A stretch of DNA of 64,000 nt from Solimonas sp. K1W22B-7 (GTDB lineage: Bacteria; Pseudomonadota; Gammaproteobacteria; Nevskiales; Nevskiaceae). Position numbers and translations under genes: made by a program. The DNA lies in the NCBI RefSeq assembly GCF_003428335.1, contig NZ_CP031704.1:1116001-1180000 (forward strand). Reading direction: 5' to 3'. Below are positions 17,365-26,201 of the stretch, piece after piece; position 1 is the stretch's first letter; every line of letters starts with the position of its first letter. The notes under the pieces are model-generated. The model saw nothing but the letters and a program-made list of their open reading frames with translations. It searched no databases and was not told where the DNA came from.

Positions 17365-18174
17365 ATGACCCAGATGACTGAAAACGAAGTGGTATCCCTG
17401 GCCGAGCTGATGATCGTCGCCGCCTCCGAGGCCTGGCGCGACAACGGCGAGCTGCTGGCCTCCGGCATCGGCGTGATCCCGCGCATCGGCGCCTCGCTGG
17501 CCAAGCTGACGCATTCGCCCGAGCTGCTGATGACCGACAGCGAGGCCTTCCTGGTGTCCGAGCCGGTGCCCCTGGGCGCCCGCGGCGACTACAAGCCCAG
17601 GTACGAAGGCTACATGTCCTTCGAGCGGGTGTTCGAATGCGTCTGGGGCGGCAAGCGTCACGCCATGATCGGCCCGACGCAGATCGACCGCTGGGGCCAG
17701 ACCAACCTGTCCTCCGTAGGCCCCTACGACAAGCCGAAGTCGGCGATCCTGGGCGTGCGCGGCCTGCCGGGCAACAGCATCAACCACATCAACTCGATGA
17801 TCGTGCCCAACCACGGCCCGCGCGTGTTCGTGGCCGGTGAAGTGGACATGGTGTCGGGCGTCGGCTACAAGCCGGAGCGCTGGGCGCCGGGCATGAAGCA
17901 GGACTACGTCGACCTGCGCCTGGTCGTGACCGATCTCTGCGTGCTGGACTTCGGCGGCCCCGACCACGCGGTGCGCGTGAAGTCGCTGCATCCGGGCGTG
18001 AGCTTCGAGCAGGTGCAGGCCGCCACCGGCTTCCCGCTGCTGCAGGCGCCGGACATCGGCGAGACACCGCTGCCGACCGCCGCGCAGCTGGCGGTGATCC
18101 GCCGCATGGACCCGCACAACCTGCGCGCCACGCAGCTCAAGAACAATCCGCCCGCAGTCAAGGCCGCCGCATGA
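17365..18174 (+). CDS. ipdB: IpdB, beta subunit of COCHEA-CoA hydrolase
   Basis: A 269-residue CoA-transferase beta-type subunit that pairs with IpdA. It has the GIGVIPRIGASLAKLTHSPEL start and the segment HAMIGPTQIDRWGQTN typical of the group. Start 17365 is chosen because it lies one base after the ipdA stop and matches the domain start. The stop overlaps the next gene as ATGA (18171-18174). The tight coupling suggests equal amounts of both subunits. Confidence 0.9.
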   Translation: MTQMTENEVVSLAELMIVAASEAWRDNGELLASGIGVIPRIGASLAKLTHSPELLMTDSEAFLVSEPVPLGARGDYKPRYEGYMSFERVFECVWGGKRHAMIGPTQIDRWGQTNLSSVGPYDKPKSAILGVRGLPGNSINHINSMIVPNHGPRVFVAGEVDMVSGVGYKPERWAPGMKQDYVDLRLVVTDLCVLDFGGPDHAVRVKSLHPGVSFEQVQAATGFPLLQAPDIGETPLPTAAQLAVIRRMDPHNLRATQLKNNPPAVKAAA

Positions 18175-18614
18175 GCGCTGTTCTCGCCGAACAGCCCACC
18201 CGCGTACCGGTCCTGGAGGGCTGGTTCACGCTCGACGAGCAGCGCCCCCACCTGCTGGGGTCGCGCTGCACGACCTGCGGCACCTACTACTTCCCCAAGC
18301 TCAAGGGTTTCTGCCGCAACCCCGGCTGCAACGGCGAGGGCTTCGAGGAAGTGCCGCTGTCGCGCACGGGCAAGCTCTGGTCCTTCACCAATGCCGCCTA
18401 CCAGCCGCCCGAGCCCTACGTGCAGGTCGACAAGGAAGCCTTCGTGCCGTTCACGATCGCCGCGGTCGAGCTGGAGAAGGAAAAGATGATCGTGCTGGGC
18501 CAGGTGGTCACCGGCACCGGTGTCGAGGCCTTGCGTGCGGGTCTGGAGATGGAACTCGTGCTGGAGCCCCTGGCCGACGGCAAGCTGACCTGGAAGTGGA
18601 AGGTGGCGGCGTGA
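18171..18614 (+). CDS. DUF35 Zn-ribbon/OB-fold protein
   Basis: A 147-residue DUF35 (OB-fold acyl-CoA-associated) protein. A zinc ribbon is visible as C-x2-C...C-x4-C (CTTCG to CRNPGC, about residues 34-51), followed by the OB-fold. In actinobacterial side-chain degradation the DUF35 part of ChsH2 docks to the Ltp2 aldolase. Here the DUF35 gene overlaps a thiolase-fold gene, so the two products probably form one complex. It overlaps ipdB (ATGA) and the next gene (GTGA). Confidence 0.9.
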   Translation: MSAVLAEQPTRVPVLEGWFTLDEQRPHLLGSRCTTCGTYYFPKLKGFCRNPGCNGEGFEEVPLSRTGKLWSFTNAAYQPPEPYVQVDKEAFVPFTIAAVELEKEKMIVLGQVVTGTGVEALRAGLEMELVLEPLADGKLTWKWKVAA

Positions 18615-19798
18615 GCACCAACCGCGAAATCGCCATCCTCGGCGTGGGCATGCACCCCTGGGGCAAGTGGGGCAGGAACTTCGTCGAGTACGGCGTGAAA
18701 GCCGCGCGCGACGCGCTGGCCGATTCCGGCGTGAACTGGCGCGACGTCCAGTTCGTTTCCGGCGCGGCGACGATCCGCAACGGCTACCCGGGCCAGGTGG
18801 CGGGCGCGACCTTCGCGCAGGCGCTGGGCTGGCAGGGTGCGCAGGTCAATACCTCCTACGCCGCCTGTGCCTCCGGCTCGCAGGCCCTGGCCGCGGCGCG
18901 CTCGAAAATCCTGTCGGGCGAATGCGAGGTCGCGCTGGTGATCGGCGCCGACACCACGCCCAAGGGCTTCCTCAAGCCGCAGCCGGGCGACCGTCCGGAC
19001 GATCCGGATTGGGTGCGCTTCCGCCTGGGCATCACCAACCCGACCTATTTCGCGCTGTACGCGCGTCGTCGCATCGAGATGTACGGCGACACGCTGGAAG
19101 ACTTCGCGCAGGTCAAGATCAAGAACGCACAGCACGGCCTGTCGAACCTGAACGCCCGCTACCGCAAGGCCTTCAGCGCCGCGGACGTGGCCGCCTCGCC
19201 GATGGTGGCCGACCCGCTGCGCCTGATGGACATCTGCGCCACCTCCGACGGTGCCGCCGCGATCATCGTCTCCAGCCTCGACTACGCCCGGAAGATCGGC
19301 AGGGCCAAGGCGCCGCGCATCGCCGCGATCTCCACGGTCACGCCCAGCTTCGCCTCGGCCCTGGTCGAAATGCCGGACATCGCCACCGACTCGGCCGTTG
19401 CCGTACCGGCGCAGAGCTTTCGTGCCGCGCTGCCGAAGAAGGCCTATGAGGAAGCCGGCATCGGCCCCGAGGACGTCAGCGTCGCCGAGGTCTACGACCT
19501 GTCGACCGCGCTGGAACTGGACTGGATCGAAGACCTGCAGCTCTGCGCCCGCGGCGACGCGGCCCGGCTGCTGCGCGAGGGTGTCACCAGGGTCGGCGGA
19601 CGCCTGCCGGTGAACCCCTCCGGCGGCCTGGCCTGCTTCGGCGAAGCCGTGCCGGCGCAGGCGCTGGCCCAGGTCTGCGAACTGACCTGGCAGCTGCGCG
19701 GCCAGGCCGGCGAGCGCCAGGTGGCCCATGCAAAGGTCGGCATCACCGCGAACCAGGGCCTGTTTGGCCACGGCTCATCGGTCATCGTCAAGAACTGA
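18611..19798 (+). CDS. thiolase-fold protein, Ltp2/SCP2-thiolase-like
   Basis: A 395-residue thiolase-superfamily protein starting at GTG 18611, which overlaps the DUF35 stop. The first cysteine motif is CASGSQA. The usual GHP histidine is replaced (NPSGGLACFGEAVPA), and the C-terminal CxGG cysteine is absent (NQGLFGHGSS). Loss of both fits non-thiolytic members such as the steroid aldolase Ltp2, which works with a DUF35 partner. It probably cleaves a side-chain or ring-derived beta-hydroxy CoA ester by retro-aldol chemistry, but a lipid-transfer-type thiolase remains possible. Confidence 0.8.
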   Translation: MSTNREIAILGVGMHPWGKWGRNFVEYGVKAARDALADSGVNWRDVQFVSGAATIRNGYPGQVAGATFAQALGWQGAQVNTSYAACASGSQALAAARSKILSGECEVALVIGADTTPKGFLKPQPGDRPDDPDWVRFRLGITNPTYFALYARRRIEMYGDTLEDFAQVKIKNAQHGLSNLNARYRKAFSAADVAASPMVADPLRLMDICATSDGAAAIIVSSLDYARKIGRAKAPRIAAISTVTPSFASALVEMPDIATDSAVAVPAQSFRAALPKKAYEEAGIGPEDVSVAEVYDLSTALELDWIEDLQLCARGDAARLLREGVTRVGGRLPVNPSGGLACFGEAVPAQALAQVCELTWQLRGQAGERQVAHAKVGITANQGLFGHGSSVIVKN

Positions 19799-19802
19799 TC
19801 CC

Positions 19803-20669
19803 ATGAGCCCGCCCGAAACCCTGGAGCCCGAGGACATCGTGCTCTACGAGCAGCGCGACGGCGTCGCCTGGCTGACCATGAACCGGCCGCGCTACCACAA
19901 CGCGCAGAACTCCAGGATGACCTACGCGCTCGACGCTGCCTTCCGGCGCGCGGTCGACGACGATGCGGTCAAGGTGATCGTGCTCGCCGGCAAGGGCAAG
20001 AACTTCTCGGCCGGCCATGACATCGGCACGCCCGAGCGTGACGCGCACGAGAGCTTCGAGCGCCAGCACCTCTGGTACGACCACGTCGGCAAGCCCGGCG
20101 GCGAGTTCCAGTATGCGCGCGAGCAGGAGGTCTACCTCGGCATGTGCCGCCGCTGGCGCGACGTGCCCAAGCCGACCATCGCGATGGTGCAGGGCGCCTG
20201 CATCGCCGGCGGCCTGATGCTCGCCTGGACCTGCGACCTGATCGTCGCCAGCGAGGATGCCTACTTCCAGGACCCGGTGCTGCAGATGGGTATCCCCGGT
20301 GTGGAGTACTTCGCCCACGCCTTCGAGCTGCATCCGCGCGTGGCCAAGGAATTCCTGCTGCTGGGCGAGAAGATGAAGGCGGATCGTGCCTGCCTGATGG
20401 GCATGGTCAACCGCGTGGTGTCGCGCGAGGAGCTGCAGTCCTCGGTCGAGGCCATCGCCAGGAAGCTCGCCGCGCAGCCGCGCCTGGCCATGGCCCTGGC
20501 CAAGCAGGCGATCAACCACGTCGAGGAACTGCGCGGCAAACGAACGGCGATGGACGCCGCCTTCGGCTGGCATCATCTCGCGCATGTCCACAACCAGCTG
20601 CTGACCGGCAACAACCTCGGCGGGCTGGACGCCAAGGCCATGGCGGCCGCCAATAAAAAGAACGACTGA
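19803..20669 (+). CDS. enoyl-CoA hydratase/isomerase (crotonase)
   Basis: A 288-residue crotonase with the oxyanion-hole segments FSAGHDIG and GACIAGGLMLAWTCD. Start 19803 is 4 bases after the thiolase-fold stop, and earlier in-frame codons lack homology. A longer loop (HESFERQHLWYDHVGKPGGEFQYAREQ) is inserted compared with short crotonases. It lies inside the ipd operon and so probably acts on a C/D-ring intermediate. The exact reaction (hydration, isomerisation or hydrolysis) is not readable. Confidence 0.87.
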   Translation: MSPPETLEPEDIVLYEQRDGVAWLTMNRPRYHNAQNSRMTYALDAAFRRAVDDDAVKVIVLAGKGKNFSAGHDIGTPERDAHESFERQHLWYDHVGKPGGEFQYAREQEVYLGMCRRWRDVPKPTIAMVQGACIAGGLMLAWTCDLIVASEDAYFQDPVLQMGIPGVEYFAHAFELHPRVAKEFLLLGEKMKADRACLMGMVNRVVSREELQSSVEAIARKLAAQPRLAMALAKQAINHVEELRGKRTAMDAAFGWHHLAHVHNQLLTGNNLGGLDAKAMAAANKKND

Positions 20670-20670
20670 G

Positions 20671-21756
20671 ATGAGCGCCCTCCAAACCGAACTGACGCGC
20701 CTGCTGGGCTGCCGTTATCCGATCGTTCAGACCGCGATGGGCTGGGTGGCGGATGCGAAGCTGGTGGCCGCCACCAGCAATGCCGGCGGCTTCGGCTTCC
20801 TCGCCGCCGCCACCATGTCGACGGCGCAGCTGGAGCAGGCCATCGCCGACGTGCGCGCCGCCACCACCGCGCAGTTCGGCGTGAACTTCCACATGTTCCA
20901 GCCCAATGCGCTGGAGGTGATCGAGCTGTGCCTGAAGCACAAGGACCGCGTCCGCGCCGTGTCCTATGGCCGCGGCCCGGACGCCAGGACCATCAAGCGC
21001 TTCAAGGACGCCGGCATCCTGTGCATGCCCACGGTCGGCGCGCTCAAGCATGCGCAGAAGGCCGTCGAGCTGGGCGCCGACATCATCACCGTGCAGGGCG
21101 CGGAGGGCGGCGGCCACACCGGCTCGGTGCCGACCACGCTGCTGCTGCCGCAGGTGCTGGACGCGGTGAAGGTGCCGGTGGTCGCGGCCGGTGGTTTCCA
21201 CAGCGGCCGTGGCCTCGCGGGCGCGCTGGCCTTCGGTGCCGCCGGCATCGCCATGGGCACGCGCTTCCTGATGACGGCCGAGTCGCCTGTGCCGCAGGCG
21301 ACGTTGCAGAAGTACATCGCAGTGAAGGAGCCGGCGCAGATCCGGGCCTCCACCGCCGTCGACGGCATGCCGCAGCGCATGATCGACAACCCCTTCCTGC
21401 TGAAGCTGGAGGCCGGCGGCCTGTTCCATCGCCTGTTCGTGGCCCTGAACAGCGCCTGGAAATGGCGCGTGCACACCGGCATGTCGATCGCGCACATGGC
21501 CAGGACCTTCTTCGCCGCGCTGCGCGAGGGCGACTCGGCGATCCAGACCATGATGGCGGCCAATGCCCCCGTGCTGATCCAGCGCGCCATGGTCGAGGGC
21601 CGCCCCGACGAGGGTGTGTTGCCCAGCGGCCAGGTCGCCGCCGTGATCGGCACGCTGCCCAGCGTCAAGGATCTCATCGAAGGCATCGTCGCCGAGGCCG
21701 AGGCGCGCCTCGCCAGCCTCGCCACCCCCCCCATTCCCCTGGACAAGACCGCATGA
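20671..21756 (+). CDS. ipdC: IpdC, flavin-dependent reductase (NMO family)
   Basis: A 361-residue FMN-binding TIM-barrel protein of the nitronate monooxygenase family. GAEGGGHTG carries the flavin/active-site region, and GAAGIAMGTRF binds phosphate. In steroid degraders IpdC is an NADH:flavin enzyme acting on (5OH)-HIP-CoA intermediates before D-ring opening. The position between crotonases in the same operon as ipdAB and echA20 matches mycobacterial synteny (Rv3550-Rv3553). The gene overlaps echA20 by ATGA. Confidence 0.88.
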   Translation: MSALQTELTRLLGCRYPIVQTAMGWVADAKLVAATSNAGGFGFLAAATMSTAQLEQAIADVRAATTAQFGVNFHMFQPNALEVIELCLKHKDRVRAVSYGRGPDARTIKRFKDAGILCMPTVGALKHAQKAVELGADIITVQGAEGGGHTGSVPTTLLLPQVLDAVKVPVVAAGGFHSGRGLAGALAFGAAGIAMGTRFLMTAESPVPQATLQKYIAVKEPAQIRASTAVDGMPQRMIDNPFLLKLEAGGLFHRLFVALNSAWKWRVHTGMSIAHMARTFFAALREGDSAIQTMMAANAPVLIQRAMVEGRPDEGVLPSGQVAAVIGTLPSVKDLIEGIVAEAEARLASLATPPIPLDKTA

Positions 21757-22505
21757 CTCACGGATTCAGCACCACGATCGCCGACGGCATTGCCGAACTG
21801 GTGATCGACCGCCCGCCGGTCAACGCCCTCAACGACGCCGGCTGGCATGCCCTGGCCGACGAGATCGAGCGCCTGGGCAAGGACCCGGAGGCGCGCGTGA
21901 TCGTGCTGCGCTCCGAGGGCCGCGGCTTCTGCGCCGGCGTCGACATCAAGGAACTGGACAAGCACCCGGAGAAGATCGTCTCGGTCAACGCCGGCAACTA
22001 CCGCAGCTTCAAGGCGGTACATCGCAATGAACTGCCGGTGATCGTCGCCGTGCACGGCTTCGTGCTGGGCGGCGGCATCGGCCTGGCCGGCGCGGCGGAC
22101 ATCGTCGTGGCCAGCGAGGACGCGACCTTCGGCGTGCCCGAGGTGGATCGCGGCGCCATGGGCGGCGGCGCGCACCTGCAGCGCCTGTTCCCGGTGCAGA
22201 AGGTGCGCATGATGTATTTCACCGGCGAGCCGATCACCGCCGCCGAGGCCTGGCGCCTGGGCGCGATCGAGACCGTGGTGCCGCGCGCCGAGCTGCGCGA
22301 GGCGGCGTTGGGCATCGCCAGAAAGATCGCCGCCAAGAGCACGGCGATGATCCGCCTGGCCAAGGAGTCCCTGAACGGTATCGAGGACGGCAACCTGGAA
22401 GACAAGTACCGCTGGGAGCAGGGCTTCACGCTCCAGGCGTATAGCGAGAAAGACTCGGCAGAAACAAGGCGCGCCTTCGTCGAGAAGCGTGACGCCAAGT
22501 TCTAG
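21753..22505 (+). CDS. echA20: EchA20-like crotonase (D-ring hydrolase)
   Basis: A 250-residue crotonase with FCAGVDIKEL and GFVLGGGIGLAGAAD forming the oxyanion hole. EchA20 hydrolyses the D ring of HIEC-CoA in the HIP pathway. The similar length and the direct overlap with ipdC support the name. The start overlaps the ipdC stop (ATGA at 21753-21756). It is the last gene of the compact hsaC-ipd operon; the next gene follows after 44 AT-rich bases. Confidence 0.85.
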   Translation: MTHGFSTTIADGIAELVIDRPPVNALNDAGWHALADEIERLGKDPEARVIVLRSEGRGFCAGVDIKELDKHPEKIVSVNAGNYRSFKAVHRNELPVIVAVHGFVLGGGIGLAGAADIVVASEDATFGVPEVDRGAMGGGAHLQRLFPVQKVRMMYFTGEPITAAEAWRLGAIETVVPRAELREAALGIARKIAAKSTAMIRLAKESLNGIEDGNLEDKYRWEQGFTLQAYSEKDSAETRRAFVEKRDAKF

Positions 22506-22549
22506 CCGCAGAGCTGAACTAATAAAATATACATAGGGCTGAAACCACC

Positions 22550-23713
22550 ATGCGTCTCGAATACACCGAGCGACAAAACAAGTTCCGGACAGAGATCCGG
22601 GAATGGCTGGCCGACAACGTGCCGAAGCAGCCGCTGCAGAGCTTCGACACCGAGGAAGGCTTTCGCCAGCACCGCGATTGGGAGCACAAGCTCAACAGCG
22701 GCCGCTGGAGCGCGGTGACCTGGCCCGAGCCCCTGGGCGGGCGCGGCGTCGATCTCATCGAATGGCTGATCTTCGAAGAGGAGTACTGGCGTGCGCACGC
22801 GCCGCTGCGTGTCAACCAGAACGGCATCTTCCTGCTGGCGCCGACGCTGATGGAGTACGGCACCGAGGAACAGAAGCAGCGCTTCCTGCCGCGCATGGCG
22901 GCGGGCGACGACATCTGGGCGCAGGGCTGGTCCGAGCCGGGCGCCGGCTCCGACATGGCCGCGATCCGCTGCAAGGCGATCCGCGAGGGCGACCACTACG
23001 TCATCAACGGCCAGAAGACCTGGTCCACCCGCGCGGTCTGGGCCGACTGGCTGTTCGGCCTGTTCCGCAGCGAGCCCGACTCGGTGCGCCACCACGGCCT
23101 GACCTTCGTGCTGCTGCCGCTGAACCTGCCGGGCATCACGATCCGTCCGATCAAGCAGCTCAACGGCCTGCCGGGCTTCGCCGAGATCTTCTTCGACAAC
23201 GTCCGCGTGCCGGTGGAAAACCGCATGGGCGAGGAAGGCCAGGGCTGGAACGTGGCGATGGCCACGGCCGGCTTCGAACGCGGCCTGATGCTGCGCTCGC
23301 CGGGCCGCTTCCAGCAGACCGCCAGGTCGCTGGTGGAGCTGTACAAGGCCGAAGGCGAGAAGATCGACGACTGCTCGCTGCGCGATGCCGTGGTCAAGAG
23401 CTGGATGGACGCCGAGGCCTATACGCTGTCGACCTATGCCACCGCCGCGCGCCTGCGCAAGGGCGAGCACATCGGCCCCGAGGCCAGCACCAACAAGATC
23501 TTCTGGTCGGAGCTGGACCTGTCGATGCACGAGGCCGCGATGCGCCTGCTGGGCCCGCGCGCCGAGCTGCTCGACACCGCGCCGGACGCCGGCAACGTCG
23601 GCCATTGGCTGGAGGGCTTCCTGTTCGCGCAGGCCGGCCCGATCTACGCGGGGTCCAACGAGATCCAGCGCAACATCATCGCCGAGCGCATGCTCGGCCT
23701 GCCGAGGTCCTGA
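22550..23713 (+). CDS. acyl-CoA dehydrogenase, first of a heteromeric pair
   Basis: A 387-residue FadE-type flavoprotein. WAQGWSEPGAGSDMA and VINGQKTWST mark the FAD/substrate core, and the C-terminus has IYAGSNEIQRNI. The Glu of the medium-chain enzyme (YEGT) is Ala here (YAGS), as in other steroid FadE proteins of this shape. The next gene, 3 bases on, encodes the complementary type. Such neighbours form alpha2beta2 dehydrogenases in steroid degraders (ScdC1C2, FadE26-27, FadE28-29). FadE30-like action on a HIP-type CoA ester is likely from context. The preceding gap (22506-22549) is AT-rich and may hold a promoter. Confidence 0.88.
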   Translation: MRLEYTERQNKFRTEIREWLADNVPKQPLQSFDTEEGFRQHRDWEHKLNSGRWSAVTWPEPLGGRGVDLIEWLIFEEEYWRAHAPLRVNQNGIFLLAPTLMEYGTEEQKQRFLPRMAAGDDIWAQGWSEPGAGSDMAAIRCKAIREGDHYVINGQKTWSTRAVWADWLFGLFRSEPDSVRHHGLTFVLLPLNLPGITIRPIKQLNGLPGFAEIFFDNVRVPVENRMGEEGQGWNVAMATAGFERGLMLRSPGRFQQTARSLVELYKAEGEKIDDCSLRDAVVKSWMDAEAYTLSTYATAARLRKGEHIGPEASTNKIFWSELDLSMHEAAMRLLGPRAELLDTAPDAGNVGHWLEGFLFAQAGPIYAGSNEIQRNIIAERMLGLPRS

Positions 23714-23716
23714 ACC

Positions 23717-24772
23717 ATGGACTTCACGTTCAAAGACGAACACATCGCCTTCTCGGACTCGATCCGCAAGTTCCTGATGGTGGAAGCCGCTCCCGAGTGG
23801 CTGCGCGAAATCTGGGAAACCGAAACCGGCCGTTCGCGCGAGCTGCGCGGCAAGCTGGCGGAGCAGGGCCTCACGGCACTGTCGGTTCCGGAAGAGTTCG
23901 GCGGCATCGGTGCCGGCGACCTGGAGTGGGTGCTGATCCACCAGGAGCTGGGCTACTACGCGATCCCGGACTCGCTGATCGATACGGCCTACCTGGCCAC
24001 CTACCTGATCAACCGCCTGCCGGCCGACGTCTCGCTGAAGAAGACCTGGCTGCCGAAGATCGCAGACGGCAGCGCACGCATCGCCGTGGGCCACCCGGTC
24101 AACCCGATGGTCGCCGACGCGCAGAACGCCGACCTGATCCTGATGTGGCATGACGACGAAGTGCATGCGCTGACCAAGGACCAGGTGAAGCTGTCGTTCA
24201 ATCCCAGCATCGACATGTCGCGCCGCCTGTACAAGGTGAGCTGGACGCCGAGCGACGCCACGCGCATCTGCCCGGCGCGCCTGGGCAAGCAGCTCTGGGA
24301 CGGCGTGCTCGACCGCGCCGCCCTGTCCGGTGCCGCGCAGCTGGTGGGCCTGGCGCAGCGCATGCTGGACCTGGGCATCGACTACAGCGCCACACGCAAG
24401 CAGTTCGGCAAGGCCATCGGCTCGTTCCAGGCGGTGAAGCACCACCTGGCCGACGTCGCGGTGAAGGTGGAGTTCGCCAAGCCCGTGCTGTACCGCGCGG
24501 CCTACGCCACCGAGCGCGAGCAGGCCCGCCGCGGCGTGTACGTGTCCCATGCCAAGCTGGCGGCCGGCGAAGCCGCGCTGCTGGGCGCGCGCAAGAGCAT
24601 GCAGGTGCACGGTGCCATGGGCTACACCTGGGAAACCGACCTGCAGATGTTCATGAAACGCGCCTGGGCACTGGATTCGGCCTGGGGCGACCGCGCCTTC
24701 CACAAGAAGCGCGTCGCTGAGTTCATTCTCTCCGACGGTGCCCGCCTGGGCCCCGGCGAAACGTTCGCTTAA
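23717..24772 (+). CDS. acyl-CoA dehydrogenase, second of a heteromeric pair
   Basis: A 351-residue divergent acyl-CoA dehydrogenase with YSATRKQFGKAIGSFQAVKHHLAD and QVHGAMGYTWETD near the C-terminus. It lacks the usual N-terminal flavin motif detail of its neighbour and probably supplies the other half of the FAD and substrate sites. It follows the preceding gene by 3 bases, which supports stoichiometric assembly. The role is probably dehydrogenation of a C/D-ring CoA ester; which one is not visible. Confidence 0.87.
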   Translation: MDFTFKDEHIAFSDSIRKFLMVEAAPEWLREIWETETGRSRELRGKLAEQGLTALSVPEEFGGIGAGDLEWVLIHQELGYYAIPDSLIDTAYLATYLINRLPADVSLKKTWLPKIADGSARIAVGHPVNPMVADAQNADLILMWHDDEVHALTKDQVKLSFNPSIDMSRRLYKVSWTPSDATRICPARLGKQLWDGVLDRAALSGAAQLVGLAQRMLDLGIDYSATRKQFGKAIGSFQAVKHHLADVAVKVEFAKPVLYRAAYATEREQARRGVYVSHAKLAAGEAALLGARKSMQVHGAMGYTWETDLQMFMKRAWALDSAWGDRAFHKKRVAEFILSDGARLGPGETFA

Positions 24773-24787
24773 GGGATCGCCGGCCGG

Positions 24788-24847
24788 GTGACGCGGATCG
24801 ACGCGGAAAGCGGCAGAATTCCGCCGATCCGCGCCGATCCCCGTCAC
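24788..24847. repeat. palindromic repeat, possible terminator
   Basis: Arms 24788-24807 and 24828-24847 pair over 20 bp with two mismatches, between the dehydrogenase pair and fadA6. No T-run follows. Style resembles the GCGGAT palindromes elsewhere. Confidence 0.6.
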
Positions 24848-24886
24848 GCGGTCGCAACAGACTAATCAAAGGAAAAGGAAGCTCTC

Positions 24887-26038
24887 ATGGCCGAAGCCTA
24901 TATCGTCGATGTCCTGCGCACGCCCACCGGCAAGCGCAAGGGCAGCCTGTCCGCCATCCACGGTGCCGATCTCGGCGCGTTCGTGCTCAAGGCCCTGGTC
25001 GAGCGCAACAAGGTTCCCGCCGAGGACTATGACGACGTCATCTTCGGCTGCCTCGATGCCATCGGTCCCCTGGCCGGCAACATCGCCCGCACCTCCTGGC
25101 TGGCCGCCGGCCTGCCGCTGCACGTGCCGGGCGTGACCATCGACCGCCAATGCGGTTCCTCGCAGCAGGCGGTGCACTTCGCCGCGCAGGCGGTGATGAG
25201 CGGCACGCAGGACGTGGTGGTCGCCGGTGGCGTGCAGACCATGACGCAGATTCCCATCTCCTCGGCGATGATCGCGGCGCAGCCGCTGGGCTTCAAGGAT
25301 CCGTTCTCCGGCTCCAAGGGCTGGACCGCGCGCTTCGGCAGCGAGCCGGTGTCGCAGTTCAACGGCGCGCAGCTGATCGCCAACAAGTGGGGCATCTCGC
25401 GCGAGGACATGGAGAAGTTCTCGCTGGAAAGCCATGTGCGCGCCCGCCGTGCCATCGCCGAAGGCCGCTTCAAGAACGAGATCGTCGCGATCAACGGCCT
25501 GGAGCACGACGAAACCACCCGCGAGACCTCGCTGGAGCAGATGCAGAAGCTCGAGCCGCTGGCCCCGGGCGGCACCATCACCGCCGGCGTGTCGAGCCAG
25601 ACCGGCGACGCCGCCGCGGCGATGCTGATCGTCTCCGAGAAGGCGCTGAAGCAGTACGGCCTCAAGGCCCGCGCGCGCATCCACCACATGAGCGTCTACT
25701 CCGACGACCCGATCTACATGCTGACCGCTCCGATCCCGGCCACGCGCCAGGCGATGAAGAAGTCCGGCATGAAGCTCGAGGACATCGACCTGGTCGAGAT
25801 CAACGAGGCTTTCGCCCCGGTGGTGCTGGCCTGGCTCAAGGACACCGGCTACCCGCACGCCAAGACCAACGTCAACGGCGGCGGCATCTCGCTGGCGCAT
25901 CCGCTGGGCGCCACCGGCGTCAAGCTGATGGCGACGCTGCTCAACGAGCTGGAGCGCACCAAGGGCCGCTACGGCCTGCAGACCATGTGCGAAGGCGGCG
26001 GCGTGGCGAACGTCACGATCATCGAGCGGCTGGGGTAA
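24887..26038 (+). CDS. fadA6: FadA6-like thiolase
   Basis: A 383-residue degradative thiolase. The catalytic residues are Cys89 (DRQCGSSQQ), His in GGGISLAHPLGATG and Cys in MCEGGGVAN, all present. FadA6 releases acetyl-CoA in the final steps of C/D-ring breakdown after IpdAB. The length and the neighbouring ipd and FadE genes support this over a general acetyl-CoA acetyltransferase. An AAGGAAAAGGAAG ribosome site precedes the ATG. Confidence 0.87.
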   Translation: MAEAYIVDVLRTPTGKRKGSLSAIHGADLGAFVLKALVERNKVPAEDYDDVIFGCLDAIGPLAGNIARTSWLAAGLPLHVPGVTIDRQCGSSQQAVHFAAQAVMSGTQDVVVAGGVQTMTQIPISSAMIAAQPLGFKDPFSGSKGWTARFGSEPVSQFNGAQLIANKWGISREDMEKFSLESHVRARRAIAEGRFKNEIVAINGLEHDETTRETSLEQMQKLEPLAPGGTITAGVSSQTGDAAAAMLIVSEKALKQYGLKARARIHHMSVYSDDPIYMLTAPIPATRQAMKKSGMKLEDIDLVEINEAFAPVVLAWLKDTGYPHAKTNVNGGGISLAHPLGATGVKLMATLLNELERTKGRYGLQTMCEGGGVANVTIIERLG

Positions 26039-26054
26039 ATAGCTGTAAATGGAA

Positions 26055-26176
26055 CCCCTCTCCCGCTTGCGGGAGAGGGGCAGGGGAGAGGGTTTCTGTA
26101 GAAGGTGGGCTTGTTGGCCCGTCCTTGCGCTACAGAAACCCTCTCTCTCGGTCTCTCTCCCGCAGGCGGGAGAGAG
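26055..26176. repeat. composite palindromic element (copy 1)
   Basis: Three nested hairpins: a 12-bp stem with TT loop (26055-26066/26069-26080), a 16-bp stem GAGAGGGTTTCTGTAG (26086-26101/26130-26145), and an 11-bp stem (26153-26163/26166-26176). The same arrangement occurs at 51033-51192, again just upstream of an SDR gene; a single hairpin copy lies at 37389-37413. Confidence 0.8.
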
Positions 26177-26201
26177 AAGACCAGAATCAACGAGAATTCA
26201 C

